Positions 54,205 through 63,316 of a stretch of DNA of 64,000 bases are shown here, one piece after another. The stretch is from JBGSTR01 sp963707135 (GTDB lineage: Bacteria > Pseudomonadota > Gammaproteobacteria > Chromatiales > Chromatiaceae). Below the pieces are notes generated by a model. It worked only from the letters and a program-made list of their open reading frames with translations, was not told the DNA's origin and ran no database searches. Within the stretch, counting starts at the first letter, position 1; each line of letters begins with the position of its first letter. A program made the position numbers and the translations under genes. The stretch is from positions 100,005-164,004 of the forward strand of contig CAVPOY010000031.1 of the NCBI GenBank assembly GCA_963707135.1. Direction: 5' to 3'.

Positions 54205-54641
54205 ACGAGCTCCGCCCGCAGGCCGTGCACTTCAGCGGCCATGGGACGACGGGCGAGCTGATCCTGAACGACGAGGACGGGCGCGCGAAGCCGGTCAGCA
54301 GGGCCGCCCTGCGGGCCCTGTTCGGCCTGCATGCCAAGACCGTTCGCCTGGTGGTGCTCAACGCCTGCTTCTCCAAGGCGCAGGCCGACGCCATCGTCGA
54401 GGTGATCGACTGCGCCGTGGGCATGAGCCAGGCCATCGGGGACGAGGCGGCCATCGTCTTCGCGGCGGCCTTCTATCGGAAGCTCGGCTTCGGGGATTCG
54501 GTGCAGGCGGCCTTCGACGAGGGGCGCGTCGCCCTGATGCTCCAGGGCATCCCCGAGGAGAAGACCCCCGTGCTGCTCGTGCGCAGCGGGGTGGACGCGA
54601 GCCAGGTGTTCCTGGTCGGGCCGAGCGCAAACCCTTCCTAG
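54027..54641 (+). CDS. CHAT-domain cysteine protease
   Basis: A 204-residue caspase-fold protease, CHAT type. It starts STILFLAASPDGTQKLALDR, typical of CHAT, then has the catalytic His in PQAVHFSGHGTTGELILND (H72) and Cys in RLVVLNACFSKAQADAIV (C114) followed by IGMSQAIGDEAAIVF. The active site is complete. Such proteases are effectors of abortive-infection or similar pathways controlled by EAD and NACHT partners. A good ribosome site (AGGGAGC) lies before ATG 54027. In relatives CHAT is often fused to NACHT; here a stop at 54641 separates it from NACHT in another frame. The enzyme itself reads open. Confidence 0.85.
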   Translation: MPETSTILFLAASPDGTQKLALDREAREIRSKIRAADHRDSLVFHTEWAVRPDDLLQYLNELRPQAVHFSGHGTTGELILNDEDGRAKPVSRAALRALFGLHAKTVRLVVLNACFSKAQADAIVEVIDCAVGMSQAIGDEAAIVFAAAFYRKLGFGDSVQAAFDEGRVALMLQGIPEEKTPVLLVRSGVDASQVFLVGPSANPS

Positions 54642-54712
54642 GCCCGTCGCAGGCCGCGCCGGGCGCGGCGGGTCCCCAGACTCCGGCAAGTCCACCGGCG
54701 AGCGCGCCGGAC

Positions 54713-56660
54713 ATGCCGCCCGCGCTGGCCATGCTGCGCGATGCGGTTTGCGAGGCCGGCGACGTCCCGGACCTGGCCGTCGAGACCCTTCAGGCAATCC
54801 TCCGCCACCCGCCCGCCGACCTGGACCAGTATCGCCTCGGCCGGATTGCCGAGTGGTCGCAGCCACGCTACGCCATCGACAAGCGCTTCACGCGCCTGAC
54901 CCTGCTGCTGGACCAGGGACCGCAGGCCGAGGGGCCGCGCTGGCAGCCCCAGCGAAGCTTCGATGACCTGCGCGACGTGCTCGCCGAGGCGGATGACCCG
55001 GCGCTGGTCCTGCTCGGGCCTCCGGGCTGCGGCAAGAGCACCCTGCTGCGGCGCCTGGAGCTGGACCTCGCGGTCTCCGCGCTGCGGGCCGATGCGGGGA
55101 CGCCCGCCCCGATCACCTTCTTTCTGCCGCTGAGCCGCTATCCCGCCAGCGCGCCCGGGGCGCCCCTGCCGCCCCCCGGGACTGGCTGGAAAGGGAGTGG
55201 ACCCGCGCACTACCCGGGTTGCCGCCCCTGCCCGAGCTGCTGCGCGGCGGCCGCATGGTGCTGCTCCTCGATGCGGTGAACGAGATCCCCCACCGCGACG
55301 AGTCGGACTACGGCGAGCGCATCGCCCTGTGGCGCGCGCACCTGGCCGAGCTGACTCGGCTGTTCCCCGGCACCCGGGCGGTCTTCACCTGCCGCAGCCT
55401 CGACTACAGCGCCTCCCTGTCCACCCCGGACCTCCCGGTGCCCCACGTGCGCATCGAGCAGCTCGCGGACCCCCAGGTGGAGGAGTTCCTGAACCTCTAC
55501 AGCCCCGAGCACGGGCCGGCCCTGTGGGCGCAGCTACGCGGCACGCCCCAGCTCGATCTGTTCCGCTCGCCGTTCTATCTCCGGCTGCTGCTGGCACAGG
55601 CCGGGGCCCAGGCCGGGGCGGGCGGGCTGGCGCCTGGCGGCCGCGCGGCCCTCTTCACGGGCTTCGTCCGCCAGGCCCTCCTGCGCGAGGTCACCGCGGC
55701 GAATCCCCTGTTCCGCCGGGGCCACCTGCTCGATCGGCGCGACCACGAGCGCCTCGCGCGCAACGAGTGGCGCACCGCGGTCGACCTGCCCGGGCGCGGA
55801 CCCCTGCTCCCCGCGCTCTGCCGCCTCGCCTTCGAGCTGCAGGGGCGGCGCACGCCTGGGGATGCCTCCCGCGTGCGCGCCCCCTACGACGACGCCCTCG
55901 ACCTCCTCGGCGGCGAGGCGCGAGGACCTGCTGCACGCCGGCGTGGCCCTGCAGGTGCTGGAGGTGCAGTGGGAGGACGTGCTCTACGTGCACCAGCTCC
56001 TGCAGGAGTACTTCGCGGCCCGGGCCCTGGCCGCCGCCCCACGCCCGGACCTCGCCCGCAGCCCCTGGCGGGCGACGGACCTGTCGCCGCGGCTCGACCA
56101 GGTGCTGAGGGACCTGGCGGACTCCGACCCCCTGCCCGCGGCCCCGCCCACGGGCTGGGAGGAGACCTTCCTCCTGGCCGCGCCGATGGCCGGGTCGCCG
56201 GACGGCTTCGTCGCGGCCCTGGCGGAGGCGAACCTGCCGCTCGCCGGACGCGCGGCCGCCCAGCCCGACTTGGCGGTCTCCCCCGCGTTGCGCGACGCGC
56301 CTGGGCCAGGCCCTGGTGGCCAGGAGTCGGGAACCCGAGGCGGATCTGCGCGCGCGCATCGCCGCCGCCCGCGCCCTCGGGGAGCTCGGCGACCCCCGTT
56401 TCGAGCGCCGGCAGGGACCCCATGGGGCCTACCTGCTGCCGCCGGTGGTGTCGATCCCGCCCGGCACCTACCCCATCGGCAGCGACGAGGGGCTGTACCA
56501 GGACGAGGCCCCCGCCCACGGGTGACGCTGCCCGGCTTCGCCCTGGGCCGCTTCCCGGTGACCAACGCCGAGTGGCGCTGCTTCATGGACGCGGGGGGCT
56601 ACGAGGACGAGCGCTGGTGGGAGGGCGAGGCCGATCGCCGCTGGCGCCGGGGCGACGACA
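54713..56660 (+). pseudogene. NACHT NTPase with SUMF1/FGE-like C-terminus, frameshifted and truncated
   Basis: A STAND-type NTPase in at least five pieces. Frame 2 (from ATG 54713) has Walker A at 55016-55042 (GPPGCGKST); frame 1 (from about 55160, at a C-run) has Walker B (GRMVLLLDAVNEIP) and FTCRSLDYSASL, then a winged-helix region; frame 2 again (from about 55915) QLLQEYFAARALAA; frame 0 (from about 56297) PPVVSIPPGTYPIGSDEGLY; frame 2 (from about 56520) RVTLPGFALGRFPVTNAEWR, CFMDAGGYEDERWWEG. The last is a SUMF1/formylglycine-generating-like domain. It ends abruptly at about 56660. So frame shifts near 55160, 55915, 56297 and 56520 plus truncation make it dead, unless shifts are base-call errors. 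Confidence 0.8.
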
Positions 56661-56916
56661 GCGGCGCATCCTGCGGCGTGAAGTAGCCGATATTGGTCAT
56701 GCCGTGGCGCTCGAATAACGGGATCGTATGATCAGCGAATCGCGCGTTGAGCCGCTCGAGACGGCCCGGCGCCGCCGTATAGGTGCGCAGCTCGAACACG
56801 CGGTTGGCCGTCTGCGCCTCGGCGGTGCCGATGAGATCGGTCAGATCACCAGCCATCCATCCGAGAGCGAACAGGCCCACACTCAGCGGAGCCAGAAAAC
56901 GAATGTGTCCAAACAT
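56661..56916 (-). pseudogene. NIPSNAP-family exported protein, 3' end missing
   Basis: A frame starting at ATG 56916 (GGAG six bases upstream) gives an N-terminal hydrophobic signal (FLAPLSVGLFALGWMAGDLT) and then ANRVFELRTYTAAPGRLERL, NARFADHTIPLFERHGMTNI and GYFTPQDAPL, the first half of a NIPSNAP domain. After that residue the homology stops at a junction near 56660 and the frame runs into the broken SUMF1 domain. The second half of the domain (about 60 residues) is absent. The two truncated genes point towards each other and lose their 3' ends at the same site. Confidence 0.75.
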
Positions 56917-57102
56917 GGTCACTCCTTAACAACAAACTGCATTAATGGTTTGGCTCTGAATTCCCGCCGCCCGTCCAGGCGCGCGGCCTGCCCCCACCGC
57001 TCGGCAGGTGCCCGGTCGCGGAGCGCCGGCCGAACCGCGGCTTCCGGAATGCGCGCGGTGGGCCCAGCGCACCGACGCGACGGCCTCCTGCGCGACGCTC
57101 TC

Positions 57103-57216
57103 TCAGGCGAGCCGGGATTTGGCCTCTTTCTTGGATTTTTTCGCGGCCTTACGCTCTTTCGGGGTCATGGTCGGCTGCTTCTTGGCTTCCCTGGTCGGCT
57201 TGCGTTCTTTAGGCAT
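57103..57216 (-). CDS. Small lysine-rich protein
   Basis: A 37-residue very basic protein: it begins MPKERKPTREAKKQPTMTPK and continues ERKAAKKSKKEAKSRLA, stop at 57103. A GAGGAA ribosome site lies 7 bases before ATG 57216. Its repeated K/R-A-A-K spacing suggests an alpha helix binding nucleic acid or ribosome. I have the impression of similar short proteins in other proteobacteria but cannot confirm it. It is a single gene between the NIPSNAP fragment and a 427-bp gap. Confidence 0.55.
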   Translation of the reverse strand: MPKERKPTREAKKQPTMTPKERKAAKKSKKEAKSRLA

Positions 57217-57643
57217 GGTGCGGTTCCTCGTTTGTATCTCAGTCGCATCGCTCAAAGCGCGTCATTGAACAGCGCGTTAGACGGCAGCCATCAAATGATT
57301 CGCGCAGTCCGCTTCGATCTTACTCCCGATTTCCGCCATTGGGCAGCGCGTGGATCAGTTCGGTCACCGGCATCCACGGTTGCCCAACAACTGAACCGTA
57401 GCTGCTGCTGCACCAGCGCGCCTATTCCCGCTCTGCCGCGCTGGCTCCAGCAGGATCTCGACTCATCGAGATCAATACGAACGCCGGCGGCGCGCTGCTG
57501 AATGCCGCGCTCGAATAGATGCCCTCCGATGCCTCGACACGACCACGCAGACTGCGGGGATCGTTCACTGCCCGAGCAGCATGAGATTCCCCATCGTCCA
57601 GAACACTCAAGCTGCGATGATCCCCCTCTTCGAAGAAAGCCGG
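57217..57643. other. Segment with no clear gene
   Basis: 427 bp. A minus-strand frame around 57310-57390 reads VVGQPWMPVTELIHALPNGG then stop, which looks like a C-terminus of some protein, but no start or body can be followed to the right; possibly a degraded gene. Confidence 0.3.
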
Positions 57644-57775
57644 TCAGGCCGCTCCCCACGGGTTATCGATCACGAAACGCCAGGAGCCGTCCGCTTGGCG
57701 GCGCAGCACATCGGCGTTATTGCCCGCGAGCTTCACCTCGGTGACCGCTTCGTATCGAGGCCACAAGTTGCCGCC
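57644..57775 (-). pseudogene. SnoaL-like/NTF2-fold protein, C-terminal remnant
   Basis: A minus-strand stretch RYEAVTEVKLAGNNADVLRR, QADGSWRFVIDNPWGAA is the typical end of a SnoaL/DUF4440-type small protein (NTF2 fold). Upstream the frame continues into sequence overlapping the end of the seven-helix gene, with no sensible N-terminus, so most of the roughly 130-residue protein is missing. Only about 44 residues are recognisable. Confidence 0.55.
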
Positions 57776-57831
57776 AACGAAGGGTCTTATAGACCCGTCG
57801 AACGGTCGCGCACAAGAATTGTCCATATCGG

Positions 57832-58686
57832 TCACCCGATACCCAGGAGCTTCGAAGCATTCTCCGTCCACCAGAGTGATGTCCAAAGGAAGTGAGCGGT
57901 AATCATCCAGCCTAAAAGCAGAGAGACTCCGACGAGATAGGACCGGTGCGGTATTCGCCGTTTGACGATCTCGTAGATAAGCGCTGGAGCGATGAGCACG
58001 GACAGATAAAAATGTCGCGCATCAACGAGGTTCATACCGAAATCCGGTAGTACGTTGGTCACCGACAAGAGCCGGCCGAGACCAGGAATCATCAAGACCA
58101 GTGTGGCCAGGATCATCATTCGTTTGTGAGATTCGTTGTCCTTGCGGCGCGTGAGCATCGCCCAGATATAAAAAAGCGGGAACAACAAATAGCTCGCGCC
58201 ATGAATCAGTAAGATGGAGGAAGCGTATCCCTGCAGCTGGGCGACTCCATCCGGCTGCGCAACCGAGGAAATAACAACCGCAGACTCGACCTCAAAAGTC
58301 TCCACGCCCCATAGGTCCATGCCGTACATGGTGATCAGTATGCAAGGCGCCAGAACGAGAGAGAGCAGGCCGAGTGTCCTGTGCGGGCCGCGTCTCCTCG
58401 TGTGGCCCAGAATTGACTGCGTGAGCAGCAACAGTAGCCATAACGACATTGAGGCAGCATGAAAATGCACGATCGATGACGGAAAAGGTTGCTGCCCAGA
58501 GTAAACCCTCGAGATCAGAGCGAAGGACGTCGGGGCAAAGCTCGCGACGGCTGTAACCACAAACAAGACCGCCATCAGCACGTATACCCGGTTAGATATC
58601 CCTCCCTTCTCTTCAGTCAGGCTTTTCTTCGGCGAGATCCGCCCGTATCGGGGCTTCCGGGCAACCGCGGCCGCCGTTACGTTCAT
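57832..58686 (-). CDS. Seven-helix membrane protein, function unknown
   Basis: A 284-residue inner-membrane protein with about seven hydrophobic segments, e.g. VYVLMAVLFVVTAVASF, ASMSLWLLLLLTQSILGH, GLLSLVLAPCILITMYGMDL, SYLLFPLFYIWAMLT, and a closing YLVGVSLLLGWMITAHFLWT. The N-terminal about 30 residues are basic. HFHAASMSLW, RRGPHRTLG and ESHKRMMILATLV are histidine-bearing and resemble membrane-bound heme or metal binders, but I cannot name a family. Its 3' end overlaps a remnant of a SnoaL-like gene. Confidence 0.6.
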   Translation of the reverse strand: MNVTAAAVARKPRYGRISPKKSLTEEKGGISNRVYVLMAVLFVVTAVASFAPTSFALISRVYSGQQPFPSSIVHFHAASMSLWLLLLLTQSILGHTRRRGPHRTLGLLSLVLAPCILITMYGMDLWGVETFEVESAVVISSVAQPDGVAQLQGYASSILLIHGASYLLFPLFYIWAMLTRRKDNESHKRMMILATLVLMIPGLGRLLSVTNVLPDFGMNLVDARHFYLSVLIAPALIYEIVKRRIPHRSYLVGVSLLLGWMITAHFLWTSLWWTENASKLLGIG

Positions 58687-59085
58687 GCGTTCACCCTCTG
58701 AGAATATCTGCTATCGGAGCCAGAAGCGGACAGATTAAACAGGGACTAACCATCCGGCGACTTTCAGCCAGTCGGCACAATGCCGGAAATATACCAGCCG
58801 AGTGCCCGCTTCACCCACGACGCTGCCCGCTGACCAACGCTAATTTTTCAGCAATTCGGCTTGAGCCGCTCGAGTGCCGTGTCGAGGTCGCCGATGTCGA
58901 ACACGGCACCGTTCGTCTCGCCGAACGCCACGGTCGCGGCGCTGGAGTGTCGTGGCGCGAAAGATGGAAATGTCGTGCCGTTCAAGAAAAGGCGAGACGA
59001 TGGAACACGAGACTGCAGACAACAGTTCGAAAATGCGCTCGCCGCCGCACTGTATCCAAAGGGTCAGTCAAGTGATTGTTTTGAG
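58687..59085. other. Intergenic segment before tRNA-Ala
   Basis: 399 bp with no supported gene. A short minus-strand frame from 59022 to 58840 has no ribosome site or coherent sequence and I do not annotate it. Confidence 0.4.
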
Positions 59086-59161
<76 letters not shown>

Positions 59162-59322
59162 AACCTGCGCGGCGGCATTATCCTCTACGGGATGCGACCC
59201 TGCCAAGCCGCCCGGGGGTCGGCCGTCTGGCGCGCGACATGGTCTCGATGCGGACGCCTCGCCCGACACCGAGCAAGGCCTGGAGTAACGCATGCCGTCT
59301 GGCTTGGCGACCGCGGAAGCGC

Positions 59323-60021
59323 TCAGTCGGCGCTGTAGATCAAATACATCTGGCGCGGCAGAAAATCGTGCTGCGCCTGCAGTCGAAAGCCGGCCTGCCC
59401 AAGTTCCTGCGTGATCTGCTCGGGCGCGAAGCGGAAATGCGCAGGTGGCCCCTCGGGCGAATTCTGCCTGAAGTCGATGATGGCAAGCCGTCCATTCGGC
59501 TTCAGGAACGACCGTAGTGCGCTGAAGTAGGCCACGCGATTGCCGATGTGATGATAGGTGTCGACGATCAAAATGACGTCCGCCGGCTCGGGCAAATTGG
59601 CCCGGTCGGGCGCGGCCTGCACGGGCACGATATTGTCGAGGCCCTCCGCCTGCGCCCGCTGCCGGATGTGCTCGACCATGCTGCTCTCGATGTCCGCAGC
59701 CAGCACCTTCGGTGCCGCCGGTGACCTGGCGAGCCGAACCGTGAAATACCCGGTCCCTGCACCGATGTCGGCGACGACCTGACCCTGCTCGAGCTCGAGC
59801 GCCTCAATGACCCGCTCCGGCATCTGCCACGCGTCGCGCGCGGGATCGTCGAACGATGCAGCGTAGCGCTCGACGTCCGCGAAACTGTGCTGCATGTGAT
59901 CGGGGGCAGCTTCGCCGTGGCCGCCCTGGGTATGGTGAGCCTCGTGCTCCTGCGCCTGGGCAGCGTGTGCATGAATCCCGGCCGCCAGCGTGACGGCGAG
60001 TGTGACGATAAAGGGTCGCAT
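59323..60021 (-). CDS. Exported class I SAM-dependent methyltransferase
   Basis: A 232-residue protein with signal peptide (MRPFIVTLAVTLAAGIHAHA) and a His-rich linker (EHEAHHTQGGHGEAAPDHMQ), then a class I methyltransferase: VADIGAGTGYFTVRLARSPA, APKVLAADIESSMVEHIRQ, DVILIVDTYHHIG and NGRLAIIDFRQNSPEG. The domain resembles UbiE-like enzymes. A SAM methyltransferase in the periplasm is odd because SAM is cytosolic; either the signal is uncleaved or the enzyme works otherwise. Similar exported methyltransferases are known in proteobacteria but have no assigned role. Confidence 0.75.
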   Translation of the reverse strand: MRPFIVTLAVTLAAGIHAHAAQAQEHEAHHTQGGHGEAAPDHMQHSFADVERYAASFDDPARDAWQMPERVIEALELEQGQVVADIGAGTGYFTVRLARSPAAPKVLAADIESSMVEHIRQRAQAEGLDNIVPVQAAPDRANLPEPADVILIVDTYHHIGNRVAYFSALRSFLKPNGRLAIIDFRQNSPEGPPAHFRFAPEQITQELGQAGFRLQAQHDFLPRQMYLIYSAD

Positions 60022-60145
60022 CGATACCTCCTCTGGGCTCAGCCAACTTTAGCTGATGACGGCCGCCCATCCCACTCCGCGGAACGCCGCCCTCAGAGGG
60101 CTACGCACCGAGCGGCTCTACCCCGATGTCCACTCCGCGCTCAGA

Positions 60146-62914
60146 TCAAGCGCGCGCCCGCTGGGTGCCGCCTCGCTTGGCCATCGCGAGCACCAGACAC
60201 AGCCCCAGCAGCCACCAGGGCCCCACGACGCCCCCGCCCCCGCCGCCCGCGGCGACCGGCTGCACGGTGACCGTTCGCGTAATCGTTGCGCTGGCGTTGC
60301 CGGCCCGATCGGTAACGGAGAAACTCACGACATAGGTGCCGACCAGCGACGTGTTCACGGCATTGTCGACGACGATGGCGCTCGTGAGATCCCCGGAGAC
60401 GTCATCTACGGCGACGGCGCCCTGATCCACGTAGACGCTATTGGCTGAAACGGATACCGCTGCCGGACCGATGAGCTGAATCACCGGCGCCGTCACGTCG
60501 CCGAGTCCGAATCGCCCAGCGCCGTTGTTGCGCCGCACCTCCACACCCAGCGCGTTCGTGCCGGCCAGAATCAGATCAGGCATGCCGTCCGCGTCAAGAT
60601 CGACCAATTCAGCGGCCGTCGCATCCGCGCGCAGCAGAGACTCCGCCATGAGCTCGAGTCCATTCTGGCTCGTGCCGAGATAGAGCTGATGCGTGGCGGA
60701 CGTATTGAGCGCCAGCACATCGGCGTAACCGTCGCCATTCACGTCTCCGGTCAGCAGCTTGCTCGTTTCTGCCGCACCGAAGCCCAGCAGCAGCGCAAAG
60801 GAACCGTCGAGTCCGCCGCGCAGCACGACGTTCTCCGGATTTTCGAGATCGGCCGCATCGCGCGCGAGCAGCAGGTCCAGGGCGCCGTCGCGATCCATAT
60901 CAGCGGCGGCGAGACCTGTGAGGCTGCCGAGCGCCGTGTGCGTCGCAACGAGCGCATAGGCCCCACCGGTGGAATGCTCGAACAGCGCAATGGCGCCGGG
61001 CTCGTCGAGCAGCACCGCGAGCTCCGCACGCGCGTCGCCCGCAATGAAGTCTCCTGCCACGAGGTCTCGCGCAGGGCGCGAATCGATGACCGTAAGCGGC
61101 GTAAAGGGCCCGAGGATCGCGGTGCCCTGCGCGCCTGTGACTGCAAGTTCCGGCACGCCGTCCAGATCGGCATCGAGCGTGACCGCAGCCCAGGCCGAGA
61201 ATGCCGGCAGCTCCGGCCCCGCGGCAAAACTTTGCGCGCCCGAATTCAAGAACACGCGGCCATTCATGCCGTTGCGCGACAGCACCGCGATGTCGAGCAG
61301 GCCATCACCGTTCCAGTCGAGCAGCGCGAGCGCGTCACCGGCGCTGGTTCCCGGCGGACTGATCGGGGGTGTCGAAAACCGGGCACTGCCGAGGTTGTAG
61401 TACACATTCACGCGATCCCGCACGGTCGCCACGTCAGGAGCCCCGTCACCGTCGAGGTCGCCCACGGCGACGGCGACGGCCGGCTCCACGAGACGTTGAG
61501 CCACGACTTCGGCCAGGCTGCCGGCCAGGCTCAGGCTGCGCACGGCCGCATTGTTGCTTGCGGCGGCATCATCCGTCTCGAGACTCACGATCGCGGTCTG
61601 ATCGCCCGGCGCTTGCTGCGAGCTCGACACCACGATCTCCGTCGCGGCGTTGGGCGGCAGCGGGGCAATCTCGCACTGCAGCCGAGTGAGGAACGGCCCA
61701 GCGTCGACGACGCTGCAGCCCGGCGGCGCCGTCAAGGTCACGGGCGCGCTGGCCGCGTACCAGTCGCCAAGCAAGACAGCCGCCTCCGACGTGCTCCCGG
61801 ACAGGTTCGTGATCTGCAGGGTCCACCGTGGCGCCGCGCCCAGCGTGGCCGGATCCGGCTGCACGTCGATGGCCACCGACAGATCGTAGCGCCGCGGCAC
61901 GATCTCGAGACTGAACGAGATCACGGCGGATGCGCCGCTGCCGTCCGTGGCCGTGACTTCGACCTCGTATGGCACGGCGCTCTCATCGAGCGACGTCGGC
62001 GTGCCGGACAGCTGGCCCAGGTCCGGGTCGAGCTGGAGTGAGCCGCTGGGTGGAAGTCCGCTGGCTGTAAATCGCAGGCTGTCGCCCGCATCGGGATCCG
62101 CGAAGCTCAGGGAGACATCCAGTGCATAGGGCTCGCCCTCGACGGCACGCTGCGCGGGGATAGGCTGTACAACCGTGGGCGCATCATTGGCCGCGGTCAC
62201 GCTGATCTGGAGCGAAAACAGATTGCTGTCCAGCTGACCGTCGTTGACCCAGACTCCGACGCCGAGCGTACCGTTGAAATCTCGCGCCGGTACGACGCTC
62301 GAGCCAACGAGCTGGTAGTTGTCGCCAGCGGCCAAACGCAGTGAAAAGTCTTCCGGATAGCGGCTGTCCGGGTCCGCGACGACGAGATCCTGCAATTCGA
62401 TCTGCAGCGCCTGATCCTCGGGCGTGGACAGCGCGCGTTGCCCGGTGATCACGGGCGCGACCGCGGCCGCCACGACGGAAATGATGACTTCCGCCTCGGA
62501 AGTGCTCGTGCCGTCGAACACCCTGTAGCGGAACACGTCGCTGTTGTTGCCGGACCCATTGTGGCGGTACAGGAAGGTTCCGTCGGGATTCAGAGTCACG
62601 GTGCCCCGTCGGGGCGCGCGCGACAGGATGGCCGTCAACGGATCGCGCTCGAAATCGAAATCGTTGGCCAGGACGCTGCTCTGGCCGCTATCGAGAACCG
62701 ACACGGTGCCACCGCGCGCTACCGTCGCGTTGTCGTCTACCGCGAACGGGCGAAACCCGCTGGCCTCGGAGCTCGCCGGCCGCAGCACGGCAATGAGCAC
62801 CGCCAGCGTCGGCACGAGCCACGAGGCCCAGCCGTATAATGAAGATGCCCGATCCGCCCATCGGGCCGGTCGTGCAAAGGACTCCAACGTAGCCACTGAT
62901 CTTGTTCTTTTCAT
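60146..62914 (-). CDS. Large exported FG-GAP/cadherin-type surface protein with GlyGly-CTERM-like tail
   Basis: A 922-residue secreted protein. After a signal peptide (GWASWLVPTLAVLIAVLRPA) come a cadherin/VCBS-like domain (FAVDDNATVARGGTVSVLDS, then GTVTLNPDGTFLYRHNGSGN), two Ig-like or He_PIG-like domains (SGLPPSGSLQLDPDLGQLSG), a segment of FG-GAP/VCBS repeats of D-x-DGxxD type (DLDGDGAPDVATV; DWNGDGLLDIAVL; DLDADGMPDLILA) that bind calcium, and a DUF5011 Ig domain (VDQGAVAVDDVSGDLTSAIV). It ends AGGGGGGVVGPWWLLGLCLV then LAMAKRGG: a glycine run, a hydrophobic helix and a basic tail, as in GlyGly-CTERM proteins sorted by rhombosortase. Start ATG 62914 gives the signal peptide; the upstream frame has no signal. 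Confidence 0.85.
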   Translation of the reverse strand: MKRTRSVATLESFARPARWADRASSLYGWASWLVPTLAVLIAVLRPASSEASGFRPFAVDDNATVARGGTVSVLDSGQSSVLANDFDFERDPLTAILSRAPRRGTVTLNPDGTFLYRHNGSGNNSDVFRYRVFDGTSTSEAEVIISVVAAAVAPVITGQRALSTPEDQALQIELQDLVVADPDSRYPEDFSLRLAAGDNYQLVGSSVVPARDFNGTLGVGVWVNDGQLDSNLFSLQISVTAANDAPTVVQPIPAQRAVEGEPYALDVSLSFADPDAGDSLRFTASGLPPSGSLQLDPDLGQLSGTPTSLDESAVPYEVEVTATDGSGASAVISFSLEIVPRRYDLSVAIDVQPDPATLGAAPRWTLQITNLSGSTSEAAVLLGDWYAASAPVTLTAPPGCSVVDAGPFLTRLQCEIAPLPPNAATEIVVSSSQQAPGDQTAIVSLETDDAAASNNAAVRSLSLAGSLAEVVAQRLVEPAVAVAVGDLDGDGAPDVATVRDRVNVYYNLGSARFSTPPISPPGTSAGDALALLDWNGDGLLDIAVLSRNGMNGRVFLNSGAQSFAAGPELPAFSAWAAVTLDADLDGVPELAVTGAQGTAILGPFTPLTVIDSRPARDLVAGDFIAGDARAELAVLLDEPGAIALFEHSTGGAYALVATHTALGSLTGLAAADMDRDGALDLLLARDAADLENPENVVLRGGLDGSFALLLGFGAAETSKLLTGDVNGDGYADVLALNTSATHQLYLGTSQNGLELMAESLLRADATAAELVDLDADGMPDLILAGTNALGVEVRRNNGAGRFGLGDVTAPVIQLIGPAAVSVSANSVYVDQGAVAVDDVSGDLTSAIVVDNAVNTSLVGTYVVSFSVTDRAGNASATITRTVTVQPVAAGGGGGGVVGPWWLLGLCLVLAMAKRGGTQRARA

Positions 62915-63316
62915 GTCGTGGAAACTGCTCTGTATTCTGGTGTGCTTCGCTACGAATGAGCAAATTCTCATCAAATACGAGGCCCTGCGTAGCCACTTTT
63001 TTTCATAATGTATGCACTGCAGCTTGAATTGCGCGCATCCGACGAGCGGCGTCGTGCTCGCCGTCGGCGCGCAAGCGCCGCGATGCGCAATTCGAAACCT
63101 CCGATACGCTTCGCCGCGGCGAATCGGCCCGGTAGCCGTCGGCCAAGAGGCCGTGCAATGGTCCGTCACGCACCAGGCGCGAGGCCGGCTGCGGCGCCAC
63201 CCTTGACGCCGCCGAGGCGCGGCGCTTAGGGTTCCTGCTTGGAACACAGCGGCGCAGGGGCGGGACGCTCGGACGTAGCACGTCACTGCTCCCGCTGGCG
63301 CGACTCCGGAGGATGC
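62915..63316. other. Divergent intergenic segment
   Basis: 402 bp between the large surface protein and the TRAP binding protein. It should hold both promoters. A patch at 62925-63010 is clearly A/T-rich and may hold the promoter of the surface protein. No gene is supported. Confidence 0.4.

Noticed and set aside
58840..59022. Short minus-strand open frame (60 codons) before tRNA-Ala
   Set aside because: No ribosome site, no homology I recognise, and an Arg-rich composition typical of random GC-rich frames.
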